A stretch of 64,000 nucleotides of DNA from Impatiens glandulifera (taxonomy: Eukaryota; Streptophyta; Magnoliopsida; Ericales; Balsaminaceae): NCBI RefSeq assembly GCF_907164915.1, contig NC_061862.1:84120846-84184845 (forward strand), given 5' to 3'. How positions within the stretch are numbered: position 1 is the first letter of the stretch; every line of letters begins with the position of its first letter. The notes under the pieces were generated by a model that saw nothing but the letters and a program-made list of their open reading frames with translations, did not search any database and was not told the DNA's origin. Position numbers and translations under genes: made by a program. Below, one piece after another: positions 1-11,938 of the stretch.

Positions 1-443
1 CGACAATTACGATTTGGAGATCCTCAAAAATTTCCTCCACCTACTGTCATACTTTGATCTATGTTTTCTCCGACCATAAGCTCAGGGGCGGAACCAGGAA
101 TTGTAATCTACCCGGGCTAATCTTTTTTATACAAAATTTATCCGGGCTAACTTGATAATAATATCAAGTTTTAATGTGAATGTTATCCTTTGGAGACGGG
201 AAATCTGTCAATAACAACGGGAAAATACCATTGTTATTGTCAAATACATACAAAATATTTTAAGTTACCCGGGCTACAGCCCAGGTAGCTTTGTACATGG
301 ATCCGCCCCTGCATAAGCTGACGACGACGAGCACATTGTTTCGTCTCGAAGGTTTCATTTCTCCGGCGGTATGTTCCTTTTGTGATCTCAGCAATGATAA
401 TTTGATCACAACTCTCGACTCTAAGAAGCTTCCATTTATGTGA
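1..443 (+). pseudogene. Fragment of unidentified ORF, interrupted by hAT MITE
   Basis: Left-truncated copy of the 99-aa frame at 54807-55106. When the MITE at 83-311 and one copy of its target duplication are ignored, the frame stays open to the same stop (TGA at 441-443), ending in residues LPFM. Comparing the two copies codon by codon I count about ten amino-acid-changing and four silent differences, which does not suggest protein-level constraint. I do not recognise the protein. The downstream duplicated DNA has no further coding signal. Confidence 0.5.
83..311. mobile_element. hAT-type MITE with 8-bp target duplication
   Basis: A 229-bp insertion with 10-bp perfect terminal inverted repeats, CAGGGGCGGA at the left and its complement TCCGCCCCTG at the right. 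It is flanked by the 8-bp direct repeat CATAAGCT at 75-82 and 312-319. The paralogous copy at 54901 onward has the empty site (CATAAGTT, no insert), which proves insertion. Both the 8-bp duplication and the terminus are typical of hAT elements. No coding capacity. Subterminal GGGCTAA/CCCGGGCTA motifs occur near both ends. Confidence 0.95.
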
Positions 444-1523
444 CCTCGAATTGCTTCCCAGTCTAGTGTCACACACCGAATCGCAGTAATAATGCAATTA
501 AGCAAAGTGCAATTCCCTGTTCGGACGTTTTTGATGTTAACCTAGTAAACATCACTACTTCAAAATCACACATTATTCCGCCAGAATATATTTTGCCTTG
601 ACACTAACAGAGCTAAATTCAAGGCAAGAGTCCAATATAAAAACTCAAATAATAATGGTGGAAAATGATAACTCTCAATAGAGTATGTAATAATATTAAG
701 ATAACAAAAAAACAGAATTAGAACATATATAATAATAGTAGACCAATCATAACAATATTTAAATATTTATATCAATATCAAATAGTAAACAAACATTACT
801 AGAATGAATGATTAATAACTAAACTTAAAAATTAGATTTAAATAATAATAAATTGATAAATACTACCCAATAAAAAATTATACAGTTAGTTTTAAATTAA
901 TTTTAAAAATTTATAAAAATTTATAAATTAATATTTAAAACAAGTAAAAAAATTATATTGATTTGGTCCAGTTATATAAACAAATAAATTTTCAAAAACA
1001 AAAATTAAATCGATTATAAAATAAATATTCGACCCTAGAACAAACTGATCGGATATAGCAAGTCATTCATTTGGAAATTGATGTATTATTTATTCTTCCA
1101 AAATGGTTTATAGGCATTTATATTATATAATCGTCTTCTCCAGTGTCTACTAATTTGATAATTTGTTTTAAACGACAATTTTGTTTTTTTCTTCTTATTT
1201 TCATTATGTTTACATTTTTTCCCTATATTTTAACTAAACTATGCTGAAATTTACTAAACTAGACTTTCATATTTTTTTATTTATATTGTTAGCATTCACT
1301 TTTTCCTAATTAATTTTAACTTATTACGTTTACTTAACCTAACTTCTCGTCAACTATATAACTTTAAATATGTAAATTTGATATTTAAATCGGGTATTTT
1401 AATCACTTTTTAGATTTCATATATTTATTTTATTTTAGTAGGGATATTCGTGGATCATTTCGATTAGTATGTTTAATATACTCCATTGTTACCCGTAATA
1501 GTGTAATATCTATAATCTTTATA

Positions 1524-2554
1524 CAGGGACGGACCCAAGAATTTTAGTTAGGGTGGGTTTGAAAAAAAATTAACTGCGTTAAAAATTAATTTTGACGAGG
1601 TAGAATAAAATATTAAGAAAATTATAGATTTAACGAGGAATGAACGTGGATTTAACATTTTTTAGATTTATAAAAAAAATAATGAATAAAAATGGAAAAA
1701 AATTATTAAGGAGCCATGTCCCTATTCTACTATAAACTTTTTTTTAAAGCCCTCTATCCACTTAGTAAGAGAGTTATTCTTATATATAAGGGAATATTTA
1801 AAGATATAGGTTAGGAAACCAAATTAAATTTAATAAACCAAAATTTTAATTAAGTTCAATATAATTAAATATAATAAATATTTCAAATTAAATTTGTAAC
1901 GGGTCCAACCAAATAAGTGATCACCATCCCATACCAACATTGTAAATATAATTATAGTAAAATAATTGTTATTAAATATAAATGAATAAAATAATAATTG
2001 ATTATTACAAAAATAATTAATTTTTATTAAAGACTTTCTTATATATGTTTTCATTAAATTCGTCGTTAGGGCTGAGCTATTGAAAAATAAAAAATAATAT
2101 TATGGATTAACTAAAAAAAACTAGAAATAAATAAATTATAATATGTAACAAAAAAATTAGTAAGACGGAGTTTAAGAAAAAATGTCAAAGTAGCTATTAT
2201 GTAATTTTTAAAAGATTTGAATATACTATTTTGAATATAATTATTTATTATAAAATATGATTTTAATATAAAGAAAATAAATAAATTAAAAAATAAAAAA
2301 TATCCATAAATTATAAAAATACTAAAAACCATATAAAAAAAAATTTAAAACATAATTAAAATACAAATAATTATTCAAATAATTTTTTTTATTTAACCTC
2401 TATTTTTTTTCTTTCTTTCTCAAACAATGCTTAAGACCCCATTTACCTACAAACAGTCAACACTTCTCTAAATTGTGTATATATATAAAAAAAAAATATG
2501 AATGAGTTAAGGGTAGACTTAAGCCCACCTCAGCCCCAATCTATATACTCCCGG
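1524..2554. mobile_element. Non-autonomous hAT element (1.03 kb)
   Basis: Flanked by a perfect 8-bp direct repeat TCTTTATA at 1516-1523 and 2555-2562. The left end reads CAGGGACGGACCCAAGAA and the right end, reverse-complemented, reads CCGGGAGTATATAG, so the terminal repeats are short and imperfect. The same two ends occur in the element at 59735-59967, which supports a real family. The interior is very AT-rich with no believable reading frame; short translated frames there are low-complexity Phe/Ile/Asn strings. Confidence 0.8.
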
Positions 2555-2562
2555 TCTTTATA

Positions 2563-2920
2563 GTTTAGGGAAAAATCATGAATTCTCCATTGTTGATTGC
2601 ATCACTTCTGTGACTCAATAGTAACCCTAACGTTAAGATAGTAAGCTTATGATTTGTACTTATGTTGGTGGATAGAAAGAAACCGATGAACATTGACTAG
2701 AGATAATCATCTCTATTAAAGAAATACACTTCTACAGAGTTTTAGAAAAAAATATTGTGAAGATGAAAGAATAGAAATGTGATTAATAGTAATGTACACC
2801 CCCAACAAAATGACATTACAAAGCAATTTACACCGCCATCTGCCTATTCATTCGATGTCCAACAACATTCATACCGAACCAGACTCGTTTGAAACATGGA
2901 GTGATATAAAACCATCGGTA
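2563..2920. other. Unique AT-rich DNA between hAT and CACTA elements
   Basis: No gene, RNA or repeat recognised. It holds the host sequence between the hAT target duplication and the left CACTA terminus. A short open frame begins at 2792 but runs through the CACTA terminus at 2921, so it is not believable. Confidence 0.5.
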
Positions 2921-3459
2921 CACTACAACAAAATACACCGTCAGCCACTCTTATATGCCAACGCTTATCAAGCGTGGGTAAAAGTTATAAAAAGAAAAAC
3001 TTTTGCCACCTTTGTATATATATACCACCACCTTTATTTTTTTTATATATAAACTTTGTTAAAACTTTAAAATTTAATTATTCTAAATTTAATATTTTTA
3101 TGTTTTATTTTTTAAACTTTATAAATATTTTATTTCACTTTTTTAATTTTTTTAATTAAATTTAAATTTAAATTTTATTTACATTAAAATTGAATTCATA
3201 ATTTTTAATAATATTATTAATTTTTTTTATTAACATCTGTCTTTTTATGAAATTAGTATTTAAATTTAATTAAATAAAAAATAATATAACTAAAAATAAA
3301 TAAATTAAATATTATATTATATTTAATATTAAAAATTTAACTTATATATATTTTGAAATTAGAAATCAATTTTTAATGGAATCCTGCAAGAAAGCGTAAC
3401 ACATGTTCTTTCTTAACAGATCTTTATCTTTTGCCTGATAGATATTACAGCTAAAAAAC

Positions 3460-3800
3460 ATTAATCACACCCTCTCTGTCGCTTAAAAAACCATTAAAAA
3501 ACCATTAATCCTTCGTCTCTCTGCCGCTTCACATATCTCTCCTCTCTCTGCCGCTTACCCTGATCTTTCAACTCTCCTCTCTCTGCCGTTTCAACTCTCC
3601 TCTCTCTGCTGATTCACATATCATCATTTGCCTGATGGTTATCAAATCAGAAAAAAAACCCATTAATCACACTCTGATCCTTCGACTTTCCTCTCTCTGC
3701 GGCTTCACAGATCCTTTGCCTGATTGTTATCAAATCAGCTAAAAAAACCATTAATCACACTCTGATCCTTCGACTCTCCTCTCTCTACAGTCAGATTGTC
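3460..3800. repeat. Irregular tandem repeat, CTCTCTCTGC-rich
   Basis: Several imperfect copies of a block containing TTAATCACACTCTGATCC followed by TTCGACTCTCCTCTCTCTGC and a TTTGCCTGAT-type segment. It is pyrimidine-rich like a plant 5' leader and is followed at 3880-3900 by a further degenerate copy. It may be the former transcription start region of the element or of its cargo. Confidence 0.6.
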
Positions 3801-5739
3801 GCACGCACGAGGATAGTTACATCCTTCTCCAACCATTAGGGTTTGCCTTCATCTACACTATATCCTTCGACTCTCCGCAGCCAGATTGTCGCGCACATGA
3901 GGTTAGTTACATTCTTCTCCGACCTAGTGTTTTGCCCCTTGTTGTAGTGTTTTGGATTTCTCAGTTATTTTCAGTTGGATTTTGATGCTAGGTTGTATAT
4001 CGCTGCACTAAATGATTGAACCATATTTATGAGTGAAGAATGGTTATACTTCTTTGTTTTAAGGATGAATTAGGGTATATATTTGACTTATTTAGGTCAT
4101 TGTTTTTCTTTATTGTAGATACTTATTTATAGTTGATTGAATCATCTTTATGAGTGAGTTGTTGTACTCTCCATACAAATTACAATTTACAAGCACACTC
4201 ACATGTATATAGGCTTCTTTTGTTGTTCCTAATTAGATTCCCTTAATTTTCTATCACCTGTCAATGTACTTTCTTGTCTTTATTGAGTATTTTTTTTTGT
4301 TTGATATGTATAAACTTATAAAATCAGTTTTATACAGAGTACAGAAAATGAGTACTAGTCACCAAAGTGAATGGAATGTTTGGGAACTATTCTATCACTG
4401 GTCCTTATATTATATCAATGGAAAGGCCTATAACATAACTGGGGTTACATAGTATTGTTAAAAAAGTTAGTTTTTAACCCATGGATAAATATAACTTGTG
4501 TTTGTTGGGATCAGATGGAAAGTTGTTGTCGCACCATTAATAATTATCTTTTGCCATATAATGTTATCAGGGTTTATATCAAGGTAGATTGTTTAACAGA
4601 AGGATTATATTTTGAACAAGTAGTTTTAAAATGCCCACATTAGTTAACGATACAATCATTTATCCATGTGGGTGTATGTTTTCTCCAATAACTTCTCCTA
4701 ATCTTATTGTCAAGGTTTTGTTCAGTCACTGAGATGGTCTCTGATCAATCTTGACATTCGGAGAAATATTTTCATATTTTGGAAGATTTTCCAGCGTCTG
4801 AAGATGGAGTAGAAATGAAGATAAGTAAGGGAGAGACGAGAATCTTGGAGGGACATTGTAAGGTAATTCTCTTGACTCCTTGTTTTGCAGTGTTACTTAT
4901 TTGGGTAAATTATGACTAAATATATTGATGGAAAGTCATATAATTTTAAAGGGCGATTAAAATTTGAAGGATAAAATACAATTGCACCAACCCTATACCG
5001 TGGCAGTGTACTATTGTATCACTAGATCACTAGTGCTATATATCTATCTTTTTGAAACGGACTTTAAGATAACTAGTCCTATAATTTTTTTTGTTAATAT
5101 TGTTATAAATATATTCCCACATCGATATATATACATATTAAGCTTATGAATATATTAATTAGAACTGATATTGTATTTGTCGAGCTTGGTAATGCGGGCA
5201 TGTAACTCATATGGGGGCATGTAACTCATATGGGGGCATTAGGATTATTGGATAGCAACAATTATATTTTTAATTTTGCAATTGATTCATAAACTGACAC
5301 CAAATATTTTATTTATATAGATTTAGATTGAGGTAATAATAATGTTACATATTTTGAGATTAAGATTTCTCCTAGATTTGGACACTTTATATTAGGTATA
5401 TTGGTGACCATAATTCATAGCCAAAGCTAAGCACAACTTATATCTTGTTAAACTTCAAAGATTATCAGAAACTAAGTGTGTGCCTGTAACCCAAATGGGG
5501 GTATTAATATTATTGTATTGTATATCTGAAGGCTTTAGTGGAGTTGATGGATTATGCTTTGATAGGAATTCTGCTTATAAAATTTACAATAATGATTCTT
5601 CATAGAGAAAAGTATTTCTTTTCAAACTCCATGTCTTGTGTTTTTTAAAAATTAAGGGTAAACTATGACTTAATATATTGATCATTAATAATAAATTCTA
5701 TATCAATATATTTAATATTTTTAATACAATTGATTAGAA

Positions 5740-5861
5740 GAAATTTAAACGGCCGATTGAAGGCGATTGGTTTTTGACCAATCGTTATAGGCCTATAATG
5801 ATTGGTTTGGAAGTTAATAGCGATTCGTAAACCAATTGTTATAAAGTCTTTTTTACTAGTG
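5740..5861 (-). mobile_element. Relic end of another CACTA element
   Basis: Reads inward on the minus strand from CACTAGTAAAAAAG (ending at 5861) followed by alternating ATAACAATTGG/CCAATCGTTATA inverted motifs, the usual layout of a CACTA subterminal region. The terminus resembles that at 60022 (CACTAGTAAAAAA). I found no matching left end nearby, so this is a fragment or a captured end. Confidence 0.45.
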
Positions 5862-6846
5862 TAGGTTTTTCTTTCATACATTGTAACCTTCTGAACTCTC
5901 CAATCGGGTGTTTGCAGTCAATTTCAAGCCCACGTTCGAGGTCTTAATACTTATCATCGTCACAATTGAATGATTACGGTTAGTTGTTTCTCGTATTCTT
6001 CATATCTTGTCTCATGTTTGTTAAAAAATTAAATATATGCATAACAAGTTGTTTATACGCTTTAAGAAGTACGTATTTAAATGATATGATTCTTTTGCTT
6101 TATATCTTAAATTAGTAAATTGGACACAAATAAATTATGCAAATCATGAGCTCATATTTGTTGATTAACTCTGTCCTAAAACAAACAAATGATGAACAGT
6201 CACATTCACGGAACGGTGGCTATATTCTCCCTACTTTTAACTTAACCATGAAAAAATGTATATGGTGTTCTGGTATTTCAAGAAGGTACTATATGCAATC
6301 AGTACATGTGTATACTAATGTTCTTCAGCCTCTAAAACCCATATTTTGAAATTGACAAATCAAGCTTCAGTCTTACTATCCAAAACTACCGTATGTGTCT
6401 GAAATCTGAATGACTAACACAACTTATTTTTATTAAGAAAATGTGTGAATAGGTGCAGTTTCCTTCAAGTGAATTGTTTTTGCTATGCTTTCTACTGTTA
6501 TTATTATATGTGAATCCCACCATTGTTGATGATAATAGGAATCTCAGTTGACTCAAAGAGAAGGGACTGACTGGATTGCTTTCAAAAAGAGTTAAATGCT
6601 TCTCTAGGAATTTACATTGTATTGTGCTCTCTTTGCTCTTGCTGTCCAGGTTTTCTCACTTCTGTTTTTTCCATGGACGTGTCTTTTTTGTATGAATTTA
6701 TCGATCTACATGAATGCTATACTAATATTACGATTTAAGATCATTTACGTATCAATATTCGTAAAAAGAATATCATATAGAATGATCCAGTAGCTGTGTA
6801 TGATTTGTGCAGAATTCTTATTTGTTAGCTTCTGGATGCTTTTGCT

Positions 6847-8907
6847 ACTATGCCAGATAATGTTGTGGATGAAGATGGATCCAAAGATGGTCATGGTGAA
6901 GGCAATTCTAAGATAGAGTCAGACTAGAAGGTTAGTATCCGGTCATAATAATTGTTTTACAAAATGATGATTTCAAAACTAAGTGAATGCATTTGCAGGT
7001 ATCGCCTTTATCAACACTTGAATCGTCATTTGAGTCCCTCAATGTGAAGAAATTTGATAGTATTGATCTTTCTTTCGCCAAAGGTATGTTGGTTTTGATT
7101 TCATGGTGATTATGACTTTGTTTCAATGGGAAATATAAAAGGGAACTTTGTAGGGAGGAGAGTATAGATTTCCACACTATTTATTTCTTGCCTATAACCT
7201 AGGGATCTATTCTCATTTTATAGGACCTGAAATGAAATATAAAATAAATATAAGTTTTTTAGTATAAAGGACAAACATGACTGGATATTGGTATGCTAAT
7301 AATTACAGTGTGTTGTTATCCTTCACTTTTACATCTCTTTGTGAAAATTTTCTTGTTATGATCCATATAGATTGCATTGACAGGATGGTGAATTCCATAG
7401 GCATGTCGGAGGAGATTTCTCCCTCACTCAAGCACATAGTGAATCTATTTGATGAAAGTAGTCAAAGGTCACCCATTATGTTTACTTCAGTTGATAGTGT
7501 AAATGAAGAATTTCATGAAACTTACAACACTAATGATAATGCTGAGTTGGATGATACTGGAATTGAAGATTTTGCAACATGGGGTTTCGAGAATGAAGAT
7601 CCGAATGGGGAGGACCCTATTTCCGGAGGTGATTATGAGGTTGTCTTTCAAACCTTCTTAACTTATGTCATTTGGGTTAAATGTTTAAAATATTATAAAA
7701 TTAAAGTATTTGATTGATTATTTGAATGAATTGATTCATGGTGGGAAATATTTGGATTATTTTCAAATAACATTTCATGAAACAAGGCCCAGAATTATGT
7801 AATATCCTTTTGTCCTAGCATTGAAAAAGAATAAAGGATGATTCTTTACAACAGTTCTGGTTGAATCTTGCAGGAGAATGAACCATCTATTTTTCAACCC
7901 CTAATGTGGAAGATAGAATAGAGAATGTTGACTAATATTTGTTTATGAGTTTGGGGCTTAATTTAAAACACATAGTCCGGGTGGGTCCTGATCATTGGAA
8001 GTATCAGAAGGTAGGTAGGCCTTAGAAGTTTATGGAAGGAATATTACAATTACAGTTCTCAATTTCTTTCCTATTTCAAATAATTCATATGTTTATTATT
8101 AATTTTATTCTACTGGGTTTGTAGGTTTAACTGAAGCATCCAATGAAGATGTTCATAGTGATGCAGAGGACACTAACACACTTGTTCCTTAGCCTCGTCA
8201 GGTTGGTTAAAAAGTATCTGATTGTTTCATTGTTTTAAATAATACAAATCATATGATCTATAAAATGCTATTCCAGAGATTGTCATATAGTTGCTTACCA
8301 ATAAAAGGTCGAAAATAAACAAAACTGTAGATTTGGAGCTCCTATTTTTGTTATGTGACTATCCCTTTATATAGTAATTCCTTTGAACATAAAAAGAGAG
8401 TTAGTTATATTACTTGTATAATAGAATTCTATAGCTTTGGTTGTTCATAGAATCACTCACTTTCTGTTAGGAAACATCTTTTAATTTTTTTGATACAAAC
8501 ATGTTATGTGGACAATAATGTGAGGTGGGATTTAATTGATTGTATCTTGTATTTGTAAAGGGGGAGGGTTTATCTTATTGGTTGTATATTTATCTTCATT
8601 CTTTTCTTTTGGATTTGATTGACGAGTCTATTTAAAAATGGGTATTTTGTTACATAGACTCTCTCAGAAATGACTTTTTTCGGAATATGATCTAAATGAA
8701 GTGTATACCATTATAAATATTTCTTTTGATGATCATATGTTAAGTTGTAATAGTTTAAGGGTATTTACTAATTAACTATTATGAATTCTACATGTAAATA
8801 AGATTGAAGTCAACTATGACAAAAACATCTAAACATGTGGATGTTCAGGCATTAAAAGAAATTGTTTGGAACCTATTACAAGCATACAAGGAAATGGCCA
8901 TACAAGT
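6847..8907 (+). pseudogene. Condensin subunit CAP-H (condensin complex subunit 2) fragment, captured and decayed
   Basis: Exon pieces with intact GT-AG borders: about 6847-6931, 6999-7083, 7371-7639, 7874-8010, 8125-8201 and 8803-8907. Translations match, from memory, plant CAP-H in order: SPLSTLESSFESLNVKKFD, then SPSLKHIVNLFDESSQR, then NVD.YLFMSLG with VGPDHWKYQK, then DVHSDAEDTNTLVP, then the VDVQALKE-type C-terminal region. CAP-H is the kleisin of condensin, which compacts mitotic chromosomes. Lesions: stops in the first, fourth and fifth pieces, an extra A in the last piece at about 8823, and loss of the segment between VKKFD and the IDLSFAK-like motif. N- and C-terminal ends are missing. 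It lies wholly within the CACTA element at 2921-10066, so it is best read as transduplicated cargo that kept its introns. Confidence 0.8.
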
Positions 8908-9212
8908 AAGTGAAAATCATATGAAGAAAAAAATGTATGTTTTCTTCATATCTAAATCTGACTAGTTGTTTTTTTGTTTTGGATGATTTTATGAACAACA
9001 ATTATAAGATGAACAACAATTACCTCTTCTTCTGCCGTAGAATTACAGTATGCCGTAGAATTACAGTATTATTTGATCAATAATTACAGTATCATACAAT
9101 CATTTGAACAAACCATATAATGACTGGAAATGTTTTTTCAAACAATTGAAACACAATCTAATGAGATTGGTCAAGTAAATTATTTACCATTCATAATATT
9201 TAATGTTATTAT

Positions 9213-9566
9213 ATGGTTTTGCTTCTTTTAGGTTATCCCGTATGTTCTGCCACTGGTTATACCTCGAGCATGACTATTGATGTTGTTGGTAAGATTTCTT
9301 TTTATTATTTGGTGAAAAAAATGTCATTCGTCTATGTTTGTCAGCTCAATTGTTCACTCACAATATCTATGTTATGTGATCTCGATGGACTTCAGGTGAG
9401 CCTTTAGTCGTATTCATCTTTTTTTTAAACTTGATTAAGAACCATATGAAAACATTAAATTATTGTTATCTTTTATTGAGCCTATGTTGTTATCTTTTGT
9501 CGGGTTCAGAAGATAGCAAAGATGATAAAGACAACGATGATGGAAGTGAAGAAGATCCAGTGTAAT
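9213..9566 (+). pseudogene. Possible further exon pieces, unidentified
   Basis: Two short open pieces follow the CAP-H exons. 9232-9290 is preceded by a TTTTAG acceptor. 9510-9566 encodes an acidic tail (SEDSKDDKDNDDGSEEDPV) ending in TAA. I cannot match either to CAP-H. They could be the last exons of a second captured gene or of the element's own regulatory gene. Confidence 0.3.
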
Positions 9567-10066
9567 ATTGTCTACCAGTTCTATTGGATCTCGGCGTATA
9601 TATAGTATTTAATTGTTTTTTTGTCTTTTAAGTATACAAATTTATTTTTAGTTTAATTGTTTTCTTAAACCATTATAACATCATTAAAAACTTGTAATAT
9701 ATATATGATTTTATAAGATAAAATTGTTTAGAGGATTTATGATTTTTTATTATTATTTAAAATATTAATAATTGGTAGATAATGATTTTATAAATGTTCT
9801 TTTTAAAGATTATTTAATTTAAAAATAATAAAAAATAAAGATTCAAATAAATTTGTTAAAAGAAACTAAAAATAAATTTAAAAATAAAATTGACTTTTGG
9901 CGACGCTTAAAATAATTTTACCGACGTTTAAATAAGTGTTGCTAAAACTTACACCCACCCTGCTTTTGGCGACACAAGAATAAGGGTCGGTGATCTTTTT
10001 AGCGACGCTTTTAAGGGTTGGCAGAAGTCTTTATAAGCGTCGCCGAAAGTCCTTTTTGTTGTAGTG

Positions 10067-10185
10067 GGTGAAGTTAATATATATTTATTATTTCTATAAT
10101 ATTTATTATTTTGAAAATACTAAATATTATTAAATATGTATTTTTGTTGTTTTTGTTTTTAATTTTTAGATAGATAAAAATATGA

Positions 10186-10230
<45 letters not shown>

Positions 10231-10902
10231 TATATATTGTATAAGAAATGAAGACATTTAGCTTTGATTTTGATATTTTGTTCCATTTTGGTCTTTTTAT
10301 TTAATTAAATAACACTAATCTGTTTTTCTTAAAAAAATAAAATAAGTCATGAATTAAATTAATATATAAAATAAATTAAAATTAAAATTAAATTACAAGT
10401 AAATTTTGTTTAACCATATATTAACTTTTTTTTACAAAATCAGATTTTTAGATGGTAAATAATTATTAGAAATTATTCCAATATCATGTTTAATTTAATA
10501 TTCTTCCTTTTATATATATATATATATTATATATATTGAATAAGAAAAAAAATGATTAAATATTTACTAATATTCATATTATATATTGAATAAGAAAAAA
10601 AATATTAAATATTTACTAAATTATATATATTACAAAAATTAAAATTAAATTACATGAAATTTTTGTTTAACCATATATTAAATTAGAAAAAATTAACAAA
10701 ATAAGACAACAAATTTTTAGATAATAATTAAATATAAGAAATTATTCCAATTTAATGAATAAATTTAGTATCCTTCCTTATATATATTTATATTATTTAT
10801 TGAATAAGAAAAAAATTAATTAAATATTTACTAAATTATATAGATTACAAAAATTGAACCTAAATTACACTAAATTTTTTAACCATATATTAAATTTTAA
10901 AA

Positions 10903-10967
<65 letters not shown>
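10067..10967. repeat. AT-rich DNA with TA microsatellites and diverged tandem blocks
   Basis: (TA)n tracts at about 10192-10240, 10512-10530 and 10904-10970. Between 10380 and 10900 three diverged blocks repeat the order TTAAATTA..., TTGAATAAGAAAAAAA, TTAAATATTTACTAAATTATATA, TTACAAAAATTAAA, with a spacing of roughly 200-250 bp. No gene recognised. Confidence 0.65.
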
Positions 10968-10973
<6 letters not shown>

Positions 10974-11411
10974 AAGAATGTTTCTCTAACTTTAACTTTT
11001 TTGTTTATTATTATTATTAATATGTCAGGTTAGTCATTTAATTAAAAAAATTTAATTACTTAATAATTTTTAGTTATATATATATATATATATATTTTAG
11101 TTATATATATATATATTTTAATAATATTTAGTTATATATATATATATATTTTAATAATATTTTCAATAATTATAAATATTTATAATTTTTTTCTATGTAT
11201 ATATATAAATGTTAGGTACGATTACATTCATATTGGCATCTAATGATGTGCATCTAATAATGTGGCATATAATGAAGTGACATCTAATGATGGACCAAGA
11301 GCAATGAAGACAAGTCAGTTGGTGTGTAAATTAACTTGTCCTTGTCCTATAAAGTGCGGATTATTTAAATATACAAAGTGTATTAATGAAGAGTGCGTTT
11401 GTGGTTCATAG
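10968..11411 (+). pseudogene. Defensin-like (NCR/DEFL-type) secreted peptide gene with one frameshift
   Basis: Exon 1 (10968-11028) encodes a short hydrophobic signal peptide, MMKNVSLTLTFLFIIIINMS, and ends in phase 1 at CAG|GTTAGT. The intron runs to TTAG at 11215; exon 2 is 11216-11411. The mature part has six cysteines spaced C-x5-C-x3-C-x7-C-x4-C-x-C (11311-11403), exactly the spacing of the intact gene at 58310-58663. Exon 2 contains degenerate repeats of GTGGCATCTAAT; the reading frame breaks there (about 11250) in a way consistent with loss of one base, so the signal peptide and cysteine domain are in different frames. Such peptides are secreted and act in defence or signalling in plants. 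It could be a pseudogene or reflect a single sequencing error. Confidence 0.65.
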
Positions 11412-11938
11412 GTTGAATTGTCAAGTTTGATCCATAGAAAAAAATAATAATCATAATTTGTAATAAAAAGATATTATGATCTATAAAAATAATTGAGATT
11501 TTAGGGATGTTTGGTTATTTTATTAATAATAAAATAAAATATTTAACCATATATTTTATTTTTTAATCATTAATATGGATGAGTGAATATTAAATAATTA
11601 CAAATTTTAAATAAAAAATTTAAATATCAAATAAATAAAGACAAACCAAATAAATCCAGAAAAGGTCTAGAAGGTGTTTAATTATATAAAAAATATTTTA
11701 GAGGGGAAAGATTCGAAGGTTTTTAGAGAGACAATAGATTTTTTGTACTAAGAAAATTTTAAACTAAAGATTTCTCGGGTGTTTTTTTTAAAATAGCGTA
11801 CAAAATTCTTTTTACTGGTAATTTTAAATATATAAGTCTCATATATAATTCCCTTTGTAAATCAAGAATCTATAATATACTTTTTTTTTTTTGTCAATAT
11901 TCTTTAAACCAACAAATTATTAAATTAGTGAAACTAGG
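11412..11938. other. AT-rich intergenic DNA
   Basis: Low-complexity A/T-rich sequence with poly-T runs near 11880. No gene, RNA or element end recognised. Confidence 0.5.

Larger units (their letters stand above)
1..1515 (+). repeat. Duplicated segment, copy A (left edge cut by window)
   Basis: Matches 54901-56178 almost base for base in the same orientation once the MITE at 83-311 is removed. Similarity runs from base 1 to about 1515, where copy A carries a hAT insertion and copy B goes its own way. The left limit is unknown because the window starts inside the match. The segment contains the end of a short reading frame (1-443) and then AT-rich non-coding DNA. Differences are scattered substitutions and small indels, so this is an old duplication and not an assembly artefact. 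Confidence 0.92.
2921..10066. mobile_element. CACTA element carrying captured CAP-H gene (Pack-CACTA)
   Basis: Left terminus CACTACAACAAAA at 2921; the right terminus ends in TTTTTGTTGTAGTG at 10066, its inverted partner. Subterminal regions repeat short GGCGACGCTT/CCAACGCTT-like motifs in both orientations (2940-3010 and 9890-10050), as expected of CACTA ends. The flanking triplets are GTA and GGT, so no intact 3-bp target duplication remains. No tnp2 transposase is present. The interior instead contains exons of a condensin subunit gene (6847-8907), an irregular tandem region (3460-3800), a nested CACTA end (about 5740-5861) and AT-rich DNA. Confidence 0.75.

Noticed and set aside
2792..3052. 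86-aa plus-strand frame
   Set aside because: Crosses the CACTA terminus at 2921, so it is a chance frame.
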